NCBI RefSeq assembly: GCF_900096975.1
Contig: NZ_FMYQ01000010.1
Location: 150,691-214,690, forward strand
Length of the DNA: 64,000 bases
Reading direction: 5' to 3'
Source of the DNA: Paraburkholderia lycopersici
GTDB taxonomy: Bacteria > Pseudomonadota > Gammaproteobacteria > Burkholderiales > Burkholderiaceae
In this document: positions 46,328 to 54,514 of the stretch, in pieces
Layout of the letters: every line of letters starts with the position of its first letter
How positions within the stretch are numbered: the first letter of the stretch is position 1
Made by a program: the position numbers and the translations under genes
Notes under the pieces: model-generated
Seen by the model: only the letters and a program-made list of their open reading frames with translations
Told to the model about the DNA's origin: nothing
Database searches by the model: none

Positions 46328-47563
46328 ATGACGTCACCTTCTTCCTTGCCGGTAACGTGGCACCTTCCCGATGTACCGGTCCTGAGCCTGTGCGGGCAGG
46401 TTCGCGTCGGGGCAGAAACCCTGCTCGACGAACTCGCCAAGCTGGCCAAACTGCAGACGGTCTGCCTGCCCGACGCCGTGGCGTTTTACGCCGGCCGCAT
46501 GCTCGAAGGACTGGCAGCCAACGCCATGCAGGCTTTCCGCCTCCGTCCGGCGGAAACGGTGATCGAGAACCTCGATGCACTGGCGCTCACCGGCAGAATC
46601 GACGACGGGGTCCTGCTGTGCGGCCATGCCATTCGAAGACTGGCAAACGAAGCGCGCCATCTGGAGCGGCCGATCAGCGCGGACGAGGAAGCCACCCTCG
46701 TCGCCCTGCTGCAGATCTGGATCGAATGGTATCTGGCCGCCGCGCCCTGCGCCGGTGACGCACACGTACCGGGCTGGAACGACTGGTCCGGCCGCACCCC
46801 CGTGCTGCGCTCGCTCGCGTGCGGAACCCGCGACGCGATCCTGGCACTCGCGGCACACAACACCCTTGCGCCACTCCTGGCGGATGCCTCCACGGCAGCC
46901 TTTGCGGGCGAACGGCTGATCGACTGTCAGGCGCCCAACGCCGACGCGTTCACCCGGGCCGCCATCGACCGCTACCCGCGCAACCGGCGGGTCGTCCAGG
47001 TACGCGCCCTGTACTTCAGCCGCACCGGCCACATCGACCAGGCCGTGCGTCTGCTCCTGCCCTTGCGCAACGGGAATCCGAGGCGTCTCGATGCAGAAAC
47101 CGTCGGCATACTCGGCGGTGCCTACAAGAACAAGTGGATGCACACGAAGAATGTCCGCGACCTGCAGCTGGCCTGTCAGACCTACGGCCTGACTTTGCCT
47201 GGCGCCTCGGACAGTTACTACCTGATGATCAACGTCGCGGCGACGACCTTGTGGCTCGGCAATAGCGCAGACGCGCGCGGCAAGGCCCGTGCAACGCTCG
47301 ACCTGCTCGATCAAAGGGGAATCACGCCGACGCTCGCCCTCGAGCAGCACGTCAGCTACTGGATGACGGCTACGCTCGCCGAAGCCCTGCTGCTGGTCGG
47401 GGACAGCCTGAATGCCTCCATGCTTTATACCAAGGCGAAGCAACTCGATTCACGGGGCGGACAATGGTCGAGGACCGTCAGCCATTTGCGCCTGCATCTC
47501 GATCGGCTCAAGGGGATGAAGAACCGGGAAACACTGGAGGAACTCGCTTTCGGGACAGTCTGA
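46328..47563 (+). CDS. TRAFs-binding (DUF4071)-like TPR protein
   Basis: This 411-residue helical protein shows the DUF4071/TRAFs-binding pattern near residues 255-320: DAETVGILGGAYKNKWMHTK, LQLACQTYGLTLPGASDSYY and LMINVAATTLWLGNSADARG. TPR-like helices surround it. The N-terminal 150 residues are also helical and not recognised. Proteins of this family commonly occur with TIR, caspase-like or other effectors in predicted conflict systems, so a sensory role beside the TIR-STAND protein is plausible. It ends 33 bases before the convergent chemoreceptor gene, at a short hairpin. Confidence 0.6.
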   Translation: MTSPSSLPVTWHLPDVPVLSLCGQVRVGAETLLDELAKLAKLQTVCLPDAVAFYAGRMLEGLAANAMQAFRLRPAETVIENLDALALTGRIDDGVLLCGHAIRRLANEARHLERPISADEEATLVALLQIWIEWYLAAAPCAGDAHVPGWNDWSGRTPVLRSLACGTRDAILALAAHNTLAPLLADASTAAFAGERLIDCQAPNADAFTRAAIDRYPRNRRVVQVRALYFSRTGHIDQAVRLLLPLRNGNPRRLDAETVGILGGAYKNKWMHTKNVRDLQLACQTYGLTLPGASDSYYLMINVAATTLWLGNSADARGKARATLDLLDQRGITPTLALEQHVSYWMTATLAEALLLVGDSLNASMLYTKAKQLDSRGGQWSRTVSHLRLHLDRLKGMKNRETLEELAFGTV

Positions 47564-47583
47564 CGTGGCGGGCAGCGCCACGT
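47563..47583. repeat. hairpin between convergent genes
   Basis: ACGTGGCG (47563-47570) and CGCCACGT (47576-47583) form a perfect 8-base stem around GGCAG. It lies at the end of the island gene, before the convergent chemoreceptor gene. No T-tract follows, so it may only be a weak bidirectional stop. Confidence 0.45.
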
Positions 47584-47596
47584 GAGCGTCCGTCGT

Positions 47597-49138
47597 TCAG
47601 CCCATCGCGGTGTCGCGCAGCCTGAACGCCGCGACGGACTGACGTAGCGAGTGCGCCTGTTCCGCCAGCGCGTGCGCCGCGGCCGACGCTTCTTCCACGA
47701 GCACCGCGTTTCGCTGGGTAACCTCGTCCATCTGCGTGACGGCCACGTTCACCTGTTCGATGCCGGTGGACTGCTCGCTGGAGGCCGTCGATATTTCGCC
47801 AACGATCCCGGTGACACGATGGACCGACTCGACGATCTCGTCGATGATCTGTCCCGCGCCGGCGACCTGCGACGACCCGGCCGCCACGTGCCTGGTCGAT
47901 TGCGCGATGAGCGTCTTGATCTCGCGTGCAGCGGACGCGCTGCGCTGCGCGAGCGTGCGGACCTCGCCGGCGACGACGGCAAAGCCGCGGCCCTGCTCCC
48001 CCGCGCGCGCGGCTTCGACCGCGGCGTTGAGCGCGAGAATGTTGGTCTGAAACGCGATGCCGTCGATCAGTCCGATGATTTCGCCGACCTTGTTCGAGCT
48101 GTCGGCGATGGAACGCATCGTGCCGATGACTTCGCGCATCACCGCGCCGCCCTGCGCGGCCGTCCGGGCCGCAGCGCCGGCAAGCCCGGAGGCCTGCTTC
48201 GCGTTCCCTGCGTTCATGCGCACGGTCGACGTCAACTCCTCCATGCTCGCGGCCGTCTCTTCGAGCGACGCCGCCTGCTCCTCGGTGCGCTGCGACAGAT
48301 TCAGGTTACCGGCCGCGATCTGCGCACTCGCTGTCGCGACGCCTTCGGCGTTGGTGCGGACTTCGCTCACCACGCGCCCGAGGCTTTCCTGCATCTGCGC
48401 GAGGGCGGACAGCAATTCGGCCGTCTCGTCGTCGCCGCGGGCATGGAGGTCGGTCGAAAGGTCGCCGTTCGCCACATCCCGCGCGAATGCCACCGCGCGG
48501 CCGAGCGGTTTCGTCACCGTGCGGCTGAATACGACGCCGCCCGCGAGTCCGAGCACGAACACGAGCGCCGTGATCAGGGCGCTGAGAACCGTGGCGCGTT
48601 TCGCGTCGGCGGCGGCCCCGGCCGCGATACGCGCATTGTCGGCAGCGATCGTCTGCGCGGCGCGGTCCAGCAGCATGGCCGGCGCACGGTCTACGCCCGC
48701 AACCATGGCGTCGCCCGCCACAGGGTCGGCGCCGGCCGCCTTGAACGCGGCGAATCCCTTGCGATAGCCCTGGCCCATCGCGGCATGCGCCGCCGCGAAC
48801 TGCACGACGAGCGTATGCGCCTCACCCCCAGGCAGCTTCGCTTCGAGCGTAGCGGCCAGTTCATCGACGGTGCGCTCGCGCTTTTCGAATGCGCTCCAGT
48901 AGTGCTCGAGCTTTTGCGGATCCTTGCCGCGCAGCAGCGTGTCTTTCCACTCCTGCACCTGGAGCTTGAATTCGACGAGCGTCGCCGACGCCATGCGTTC
49001 GTTCGCGGCGGCGTCCTGCACGCTGGTCCGGTAAGTCTCGATGACACGGTCGAGGGCATGAATGCCATAGAACGCGCCCGCCGACATGAGCGTGAGGGAA
49101 ACAGCAAAAGCAAGGGGAATCTTACGGCTAAGCTTCAT
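47597..49138 (-). CDS. methyl-accepting chemotaxis protein
   Basis: This is a 513-residue chemoreceptor. A first helix at LAFAVSLTLMSAGAFYGIHA is followed by a periplasmic four-helix sensor (about residues 33-185). A second helix at VLSALITALVFVLGLAGGVV leads into a HAMP domain (RTVTKPLGRAVAFARDVANG) and the signalling coiled coil. The tip region reads IDGIAFQTNILALNAAVEAA followed by RAGEQGRGFAVVAGEVRTLA, the highly conserved CheA/CheW contact. Methylation helices flank it (EEQAASLEETAASMEELTST). No C-terminal CheR-tethering pentapeptide is seen. The start 49138 is the first Met of the helix. The ligand is unknown. Confidence 0.93.
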   Translation of the reverse strand: MKLSRKIPLAFAVSLTLMSAGAFYGIHALDRVIETYRTSVQDAAANERMASATLVEFKLQVQEWKDTLLRGKDPQKLEHYWSAFEKRERTVDELAATLEAKLPGGEAHTLVVQFAAAHAAMGQGYRKGFAAFKAAGADPVAGDAMVAGVDRAPAMLLDRAAQTIAADNARIAAGAAADAKRATVLSALITALVFVLGLAGGVVFSRTVTKPLGRAVAFARDVANGDLSTDLHARGDDETAELLSALAQMQESLGRVVSEVRTNAEGVATASAQIAAGNLNLSQRTEEQAASLEETAASMEELTSTVRMNAGNAKQASGLAGAAARTAAQGGAVMREVIGTMRSIADSSNKVGEIIGLIDGIAFQTNILALNAAVEAARAGEQGRGFAVVAGEVRTLAQRSASAAREIKTLIAQSTRHVAAGSSQVAGAGQIIDEIVESVHRVTGIVGEISTASSEQSTGIEQVNVAVTQMDEVTQRNAVLVEEASAAAHALAEQAHSLRQSVAAFRLRDTAMG

Positions 49139-49410
49139 TGGGGTTTTCGTGAAAATTCTGCCGAATGGCGCATGCGAAGCCGTTATAACGGCGCGAAGCG
49201 GATTATTTGAAGGGCATGGCAGATGCAACGGCATGAAAGAGTCTATGCCGGAAACCGCGATTGTTCGGCTGATCCTGCCAGTCAATTCGCGCCAGGCCGC
49301 TTTATCGCGGCGGCGCGGACCTCTACATTCGCACTCAGTGCCGGCCGATTGCTTCGTGCAAGCCAGGACGCCGGGTTCAATCGATGATGCGACTTATGCT
49401 GAGGGGAAAC

Positions 49411-50160
49411 ATGATGGGCAAGCTTGCAGGGAAGGTGGCGGTTGTCACGGGCGCGTCGAAAGGCATCGGCGCGGCTATCGCGAAGGCGCTCGCGGCGGAA
49501 GGGGCTTCGGTGGTCGTCAACTACGCGAGCAGCAAGGCGGGCGCGGACGCGGTCGTGTCCGCGATTACCGCCGCCGGAGGGAAGGCGGTTTGCGCGGGCG
49601 GCGACGTGTCGAAGGCCTCCGGCGCGCAAGATATCGTCGACACGGCAATCGAAACGTACGGTCGGCTCGACATACTGGTCAACAACTCCGGCATCTACGA
49701 GTTCGCGCCGATCGAAGAGATCACGGAGGCGCAGTACCGCAGGCAGTTCGACACGAACGTGCTCGGCGTACTGCTCACCACGCAGGCGGCCGTCAGGCAT
49801 CTTGGCGAGGGCGCGAGCATCGTCAACGTCAGTTCGGTCGTCACGACCGTTACGCCGCCGGCGACCGCCGTCTATAGCGGCACGAAAGGTGCAGTGGATG
49901 CGATCACCGGCGTGCTCGCACGCGAACTCGGACCGCGAAAGATTCGCGTGAACGCGATCAATCCCGGCGTGGTGGTGACCGAGGGCACGCACAGCGCGGG
50001 AGTCATCGGGTCGGATTTGGAGACCGTTGCGATCAGCCAGACGCCGCTCGGCCGCGTGGGGCAGCCCGATGACATTGCGTCGGCCGTGGTTTTCCTCGCA
50101 TCGGACGATGCCGGATGGCTGACGGGGGAACACATCGTCGCCAGTGGCGGCATGCGGTAA
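49411..50160 (+). CDS. SDR-family NAD(P)-dependent oxidoreductase
   Basis: This 249-residue short-chain dehydrogenase has the cofactor motif VTGASKGIGAAIAKALAAEG, the NNSGIYEF block, the catalytic Ser in IVNVSSVVTTV and the Tyr/Lys pair in YSGTKGAVDAITG. The C-terminal ASDDAGWLTGEHIVASGGMR is common in FabG-like enzymes of unknown substrate. The start at 49411 is chosen from GAGGGGAAAC upstream; the frame opens at 49384 without one. It is monocistronic between a chemoreceptor and a convergent cytochrome gene. A ketone or quinone substrate cannot be predicted. Confidence 0.9.
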   Translation: MMGKLAGKVAVVTGASKGIGAAIAKALAAEGASVVVNYASSKAGADAVVSAITAAGGKAVCAGGDVSKASGAQDIVDTAIETYGRLDILVNNSGIYEFAPIEEITEAQYRRQFDTNVLGVLLTTQAAVRHLGEGASIVNVSSVVTTVTPPATAVYSGTKGAVDAITGVLARELGPRKIRVNAINPGVVVTEGTHSAGVIGSDLETVAISQTPLGRVGQPDDIASAVVFLASDDAGWLTGEHIVASGGMR

Positions 50161-50433
50161 GTCGGGTCGGCGATCAACCCGCTTCGAGAAGGATGGGCAC
50201 GGCCGGCGACCGTAGCGGACGCGCCCCTTAGCCCGCCATGATGCGAGTCCCGCAAATGCGGGCCCCGCAATCGTCCGTCTGCGGTACGCGCCCGAGGGCA
50301 CGGCGAACGTCGCGTATCCGATCCGCGGATCGTGGACCGATACGTTGCTCGTCTAACGTACTGAGGAACGCTAACTACCTGGGCAGTAAAACCCGCGACG
50401 GAAAGCGAACGGTTCCATCGCGGCTTGCCGGTT

Positions 50434-52491
50434 TCAATAACGCGAGTCCTTCGGTTTGCCGCCGTTCGGCCAGTCGTGGATCTTCGGCGGAAAATCCGCG
50501 CGAGGCTGCGTGGTGAAGTAAGCCGCGACATCGACCGCGTCCTGATCGCTCAGTCCGCCCTGGGCCAGCGGGAACCGGTTATGCGCACCGATCGGCATGT
50601 TGTTCTTCACGAAGGCCGCCGCCGTATAGCGTCTCGCCATCCCCGCCCCGATGTTGAACGACTGGTCGCCCCACAGCGGCGGATAGACAGACGAACCGTC
50701 GGCGCGCTTCGTGCCCTCCCCGTTCGCGCCATGACACGAGGCGCATTGCGAGGCGTACACCTGCCTGCCGTGCGCGAGATTGGGCCGGAGCGTGTCGTCG
50801 ATCTTGCCGGTGCCGCGTCCCGGGATCTTGTCCTTCATGTGGTAGCCGTTCTTCATCCAGTCGAAGTACGCCACCATGGCCTTCATGTCGGCCGAATCGA
50901 CCGGGAGCGCCTTGCCGTTCATCGAGCGCACAAAGCAGCCGTTGATGCGGTCTGCCAGCGAGATCACCTTGCCCGCGCGGGAAGCGTAGCTGGGGAATTG
51001 CGCGGAAAGACCGACATACGGCGACGCCAGCGCGACCGTCCCGCCGTTCAGGTGACAACTCGCGCAGTTCAGCGAGTCGCCGACGTTTCGCGGCAGCAGC
51101 GCCTTCGTCTGCATGTTCAGCCGCATGCCGCGCACGAGCTGCACGGCGTTGGGCTGGTCCAGCATCGACGCAAAACGCGGCGTCGCGTAGTCCGGCGCGC
51201 CGGCCGGAGCGGACACGATCCTGCCGCGCAACTTGCCGATCTGCGACGCGGTGATCGCGTCCTTGCGGCCACCCCAACCGGTACGCACGAACGTCAGAAT
51301 GTCGGCAAGCTCCTGGTCCGACAACTGATCGAAAGCCGGCATCGTGTAGACCCGCGGATACGTTGCCGTCTGCGCGGACTTCCAGCCGGTCAACACAACG
51401 TGGATCAGCGACTCGGGGTTATCCGACAGCACGGCCGGGTTGCCGCCCAGCGGCGGAAACGCCGACGCGAAGCCGCGTCCGTCGGTCTGATGACAGGAAG
51501 CGCAAAACTGCAGGTATCCGAGCCCGCCCTTCGACGTGAAAAGTCCGGCGGGTTCGGCCGCCGCCGGTGCGGGTTCCGCAGCCGGCCCGGCCGCTCCGTC
51601 CGGCAGCGATTTCAGGTAGACGGCCATCGCCTTCAGGTCGGCGTCGCTCATGTACTGCGTGCTGTGGTGAATGACGTCGGTCATGCCGCCGGCCGCCGAC
51701 GTGTACTGGTTTTGCCCGGTCTTGAGCAGCGCGACGAGATCGTCCACCGTCCACAGGTTGCGCAGGTCGATCGCGTGCCACGACTCCACCGTCGCGCCCG
51801 ACAGATAGAGGCGGCCATCGCTGCCCGCATCGGACAACGCCTTCTCCTCGAACGCGATGCCGCGCGGCGTGTGACAGGCGCCGCAGTGTCCGGGGCCCTG
51901 CGTCAGATAGGCGCCCCGATTCCACTGCGCGTCATGAGCCGGATCGAACCTGAAAGGCGCGTCGTCGAGGAACAGCGCGTTCCACAGCGCAAGGCCCCAA
52001 CGCATGTTGAACGGCCACCCGATGCCGGGCGCGCGGTTGGCCTGCCGAACCGGCTGGACCCCGTGCTTCAGGTACGCAAACAGCGCCTGCATGTCGTCGT
52101 CGGTGATCTTCGCGTACGACGGGTAGGGCATGGCCGGATAGAGGTTGTGCCCGTCGGCGGCAACGCCTTTGCGCATGACCCGTTCGAACGCTGCGAAGGT
52201 ATACCGGCCGATGCCGGTTGCCTCGTCCGGCGTGATGTTGGTCGAGTAGACGGCGCCAAACGGCGTATTCAGCGCAAGCCCGCCGGCCATCGGTTTGCCG
52301 CCCGGGGCCGTGTGGCAGGCCACGCAGTCTCCCACGCGGGCGACATAGGCGCCATGTGCGACAAGATCGGCGTCGGCGGTCCGGGCGGGCGCGGCCATCG
52401 CGCATTGCCCAAGGGCCGCCAGTAGCGCGAAGACCCAGGCGCGTGGCCTTCCAGGCTTGCGCGAAAACCAGCGCGTCAATCGACGGTTCAT
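50434..52491 (-). CDS. pentaheme cytochrome c, AdhB-like triheme fused to TsdA-like diheme
   Basis: This 685-residue protein has a secretion signal (about residues 1-39) and five CxxCH heme sites at residues 56, 203, 330, 476 and 583. The first three belong to an AdhB/gluconate-dehydrogenase-like triheme subunit (GAYVARVGDCVACHTAPGGK, GPGHCGACHTPR). After a Pro/Ala linker near 300-315 and the third site, the last 240 residues resemble thiosulfate dehydrogenase TsdA: SLNCASCHLNGGTVALASPY, then DRINGCFVRSMNGKALPVDS. The Cys519 there aligns with the heme-ligand cysteine of TsdA. No dehydrogenase partner gene lies nearby. A periplasmic electron-transfer or thiosulfate/tetrathionate role is inferred. 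Confidence 0.82.
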   Translation of the reverse strand: MNRRLTRWFSRKPGRPRAWVFALLAALGQCAMAAPARTADADLVAHGAYVARVGDCVACHTAPGGKPMAGGLALNTPFGAVYSTNITPDEATGIGRYTFAAFERVMRKGVAADGHNLYPAMPYPSYAKITDDDMQALFAYLKHGVQPVRQANRAPGIGWPFNMRWGLALWNALFLDDAPFRFDPAHDAQWNRGAYLTQGPGHCGACHTPRGIAFEEKALSDAGSDGRLYLSGATVESWHAIDLRNLWTVDDLVALLKTGQNQYTSAAGGMTDVIHHSTQYMSDADLKAMAVYLKSLPDGAAGPAAEPAPAAAEPAGLFTSKGGLGYLQFCASCHQTDGRGFASAFPPLGGNPAVLSDNPESLIHVVLTGWKSAQTATYPRVYTMPAFDQLSDQELADILTFVRTGWGGRKDAITASQIGKLRGRIVSAPAGAPDYATPRFASMLDQPNAVQLVRGMRLNMQTKALLPRNVGDSLNCASCHLNGGTVALASPYVGLSAQFPSYASRAGKVISLADRINGCFVRSMNGKALPVDSADMKAMVAYFDWMKNGYHMKDKIPGRGTGKIDDTLRPNLAHGRQVYASQCASCHGANGEGTKRADGSSVYPPLWGDQSFNIGAGMARRYTAAAFVKNNMPIGAHNRFPLAQGGLSDQDAVDVAAYFTTQPRADFPPKIHDWPNGGKPKDSRY

Positions 52492-52795
52492 ATTGTCAGG
52501 ACACCCGATGTTCTTGTTTTAGGGAGAGCAGGAACACGCGTTTGCGGCGGTCAACGACGGCCATGCGCCTCAGCAGGACCGGCGGAGAACCGCCAGAAAA
52601 GACCCGCGCTGGCGATAATTCTCCCATCCTGGTCAGTGCCGGCTTTGTCCGGCGTCAAGTTAAGCGGGCGCTTATCGTTTTTTCTCATATTCATATATCG
52701 AATCGTTCTAAACGACGACTTTGTTCGATAGCCCGCGCGGGCATGCGCTGAGGTACCCGGCATCTGCCGTTCGAAGCGGAACGCCGGTTCCGGCG
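52492..52795. other. intergenic region, cytochrome c / cydC
   Basis: This 304-base gap lies upstream of the pentaheme cytochrome gene and downstream of cydC (both minus strand). An AT-rich stretch near 52677-52705 (TCGTTTTTTCTCATATTCAT) may include the cytochrome promoter. Nothing else recognisable was found. Confidence 0.45.
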
Positions 52796-54514
52796 TCAAT
52801 GCGTCTCCCGAGATCCCTCCAGCACGAGAATCCTGTCGAACTCGCGGCTGACGTCCGTGAGCTCGTGCGTAATGAGCACGACGCTGCGCCCCGCCATCAG
52901 CCTGACGATGGCGCTCATCAAGGCCTGCCCGGTCACCGTGTCCAGACCTTCCGTCGGCTCGTCGAGCACCAGAATGGGCGCGTCACGCAGGAGCGCGCGA
53001 GCAATCGCAAGCCGCCGCGCCTGCCCTCCCGACAGCCTCGCGCCCGCTTCGCCGACCGGCGTGTCGTATCCCTGCGGCAGACCGCAGATGAACTCGTGCA
53101 GCTGCGCGTCGCGGCACGCCGCCTCGAGGCTCGCCTGATCTGCATCGGGGCGCGCGATCAGCAGATTGGCCCGGATCGTGTCGTTGAAGAGATACGTATC
53201 CTGCGAAACCACGGCAATGCGGGCGCGCACCGCTTCGGCCGCGCACTCGCGCAGTTCCACACCGCCCAGTTCAATGCTTCCGGTCGGATATTCCAGAAAG
53301 CGCAGCAGCAGTTGCACGAGCGTGCTTTTGCCGGCGCCGCTTGCCCCGACTATCGCAAGTCGCCCGCCCGCCGGAAGATCGAACGAAAGATCGCGCAGCA
53401 CCCACGGGAGCGTGTCGTCGTAGCGGAACCCCAGATGGCGCACCACCAGATCGTTTTGCGCCGTAAGCGGGAGAGGCGCGGGCGGGTCCTGAACCGGCGG
53501 CGACGCGTCAGCGAGATCGAAGATCCGACGCGCTGCGGCGAGGCTCTCGCCGACGAGCTGGAGCGCCGTGGGGATCGGCATGACCGCTTCGAAGCTCGCA
53601 AGCACGAGAAACGCCAGCATGGCCACGTCGGCGGGCGACAGCGAAGGAGACGCGAGCCGGGGAACGGCGAGCAGCAACGCGCACCACATCGCGACCGATG
53701 CGCAGGCAACGAGCGCGCCCTGGGAAATTCCCCTGGCATCGCTAAGCTTTCTCTGCTGGCCGACCAACTGCCCCGATAGCTGGTCGACCTTTCGGGCGTA
53801 TGCGGGCGCCGCGCCGTAGACCTGGAGCTCGCCCAGACCTTGCAGACTGTCCACGACGGTTTCGTGCAGTTCCGCGCGCAAGGCGATGCCGGCGCGGGCC
53901 GGTTCGCGCGTCGAGGCAAAACCGAGGCAAGGCAGCACGGCTCCCGCCAGCAGCAAAAACAGCAGCGCGACCGCCGCGACCGGAAGACTGTACGCGGACA
54001 CCATCGCGACAATGACCAGCGTTCCGATACCGCCCGCGACCACGGGCACGAGCGCGCGCAGATAGAGATTGCTGAGACTGTCGATGTCGGACTGGATGCG
54101 CATTGCAAGGTCCGCGCCGCGCAGGCGTCCGAGCCCGGCCGGCGCGAGCGGTTCGATCCGGACATAGAACCACACGCGCAGCCGCGCGAGCAGCCGCAAG
54201 GTCGCTTCGTGCGTGACGAGACGCTCGAGATACCGCCCGCCCGTCCGGACGATCGCACAGGCGCGGATCAACGCGGCCGGCGTGAAATAGTCGAACGCAA
54301 GATGCGTGACGCCCGCCAGCGCCATCGAAGCGATGAACCAGCCCGCAACGGCCATCAGCGCAACGTTGGCCAGCACCGTCGCCAGCGACAACGCCGCGCC
54401 GGCCGCCATCCACGACCAGTAAGGGCGAAACAGTGCAAGGAGCCGCCGCAGATCGGCGCGTGCAACGGCGCGGTCGTCGGTTGCCGGCTGGGCGGTGCGT
54501 GGGATCGTTTTCAT
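52796..54514 (-). CDS. cydC: cysteine/glutathione ABC exporter subunit CydC
   Basis: This is a 572-residue half of the CydDC heterodimer, which exports glutathione and cysteine to the periplasm and is needed for cytochrome bd assembly. It is a fused type: a six-helix membrane domain (WSWMAAGAALSLATVLANVA) and an ATPase. The ATPase has Walker A VGASGAGKSTL, signature LSGGQARRLAIARALLRDAP and Walker B LVLDEPTEGLD. Its start overlaps the cydD stop (ATGA, TCA at 54511-54513). It is the second gene of the cydDC pair and lies 3.5 kb from the oxidase genes. Confidence 0.92.
   Translation of the reverse strand: MKTIPRTAQPATDDRAVARADLRRLLALFRPYWSWMAAGAALSLATVLANVALMAVAGWFIASMALAGVTHLAFDYFTPAALIRACAIVRTGGRYLERLVTHEATLRLLARLRVWFYVRIEPLAPAGLGRLRGADLAMRIQSDIDSLSNLYLRALVPVVAGGIGTLVIVAMVSAYSLPVAAVALLFLLLAGAVLPCLGFASTREPARAGIALRAELHETVVDSLQGLGELQVYGAAPAYARKVDQLSGQLVGQQRKLSDARGISQGALVACASVAMWCALLLAVPRLASPSLSPADVAMLAFLVLASFEAVMPIPTALQLVGESLAAARRIFDLADASPPVQDPPAPLPLTAQNDLVVRHLGFRYDDTLPWVLRDLSFDLPAGGRLAIVGASGAGKSTLVQLLLRFLEYPTGSIELGGVELRECAAEAVRARIAVVSQDTYLFNDTIRANLLIARPDADQASLEAACRDAQLHEFICGLPQGYDTPVGEAGARLSGGQARRLAIARALLRDAPILVLDEPTEGLDTVTGQALMSAIVRLMAGRSVVLITHELTDVSREFDRILVLEGSRETH

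Noticed and set aside
52551..52799. 82-codon open frame between the cytochrome c and cydC genes
   Set aside because: No family resemblance and overlaps the cydC end; likely chance.
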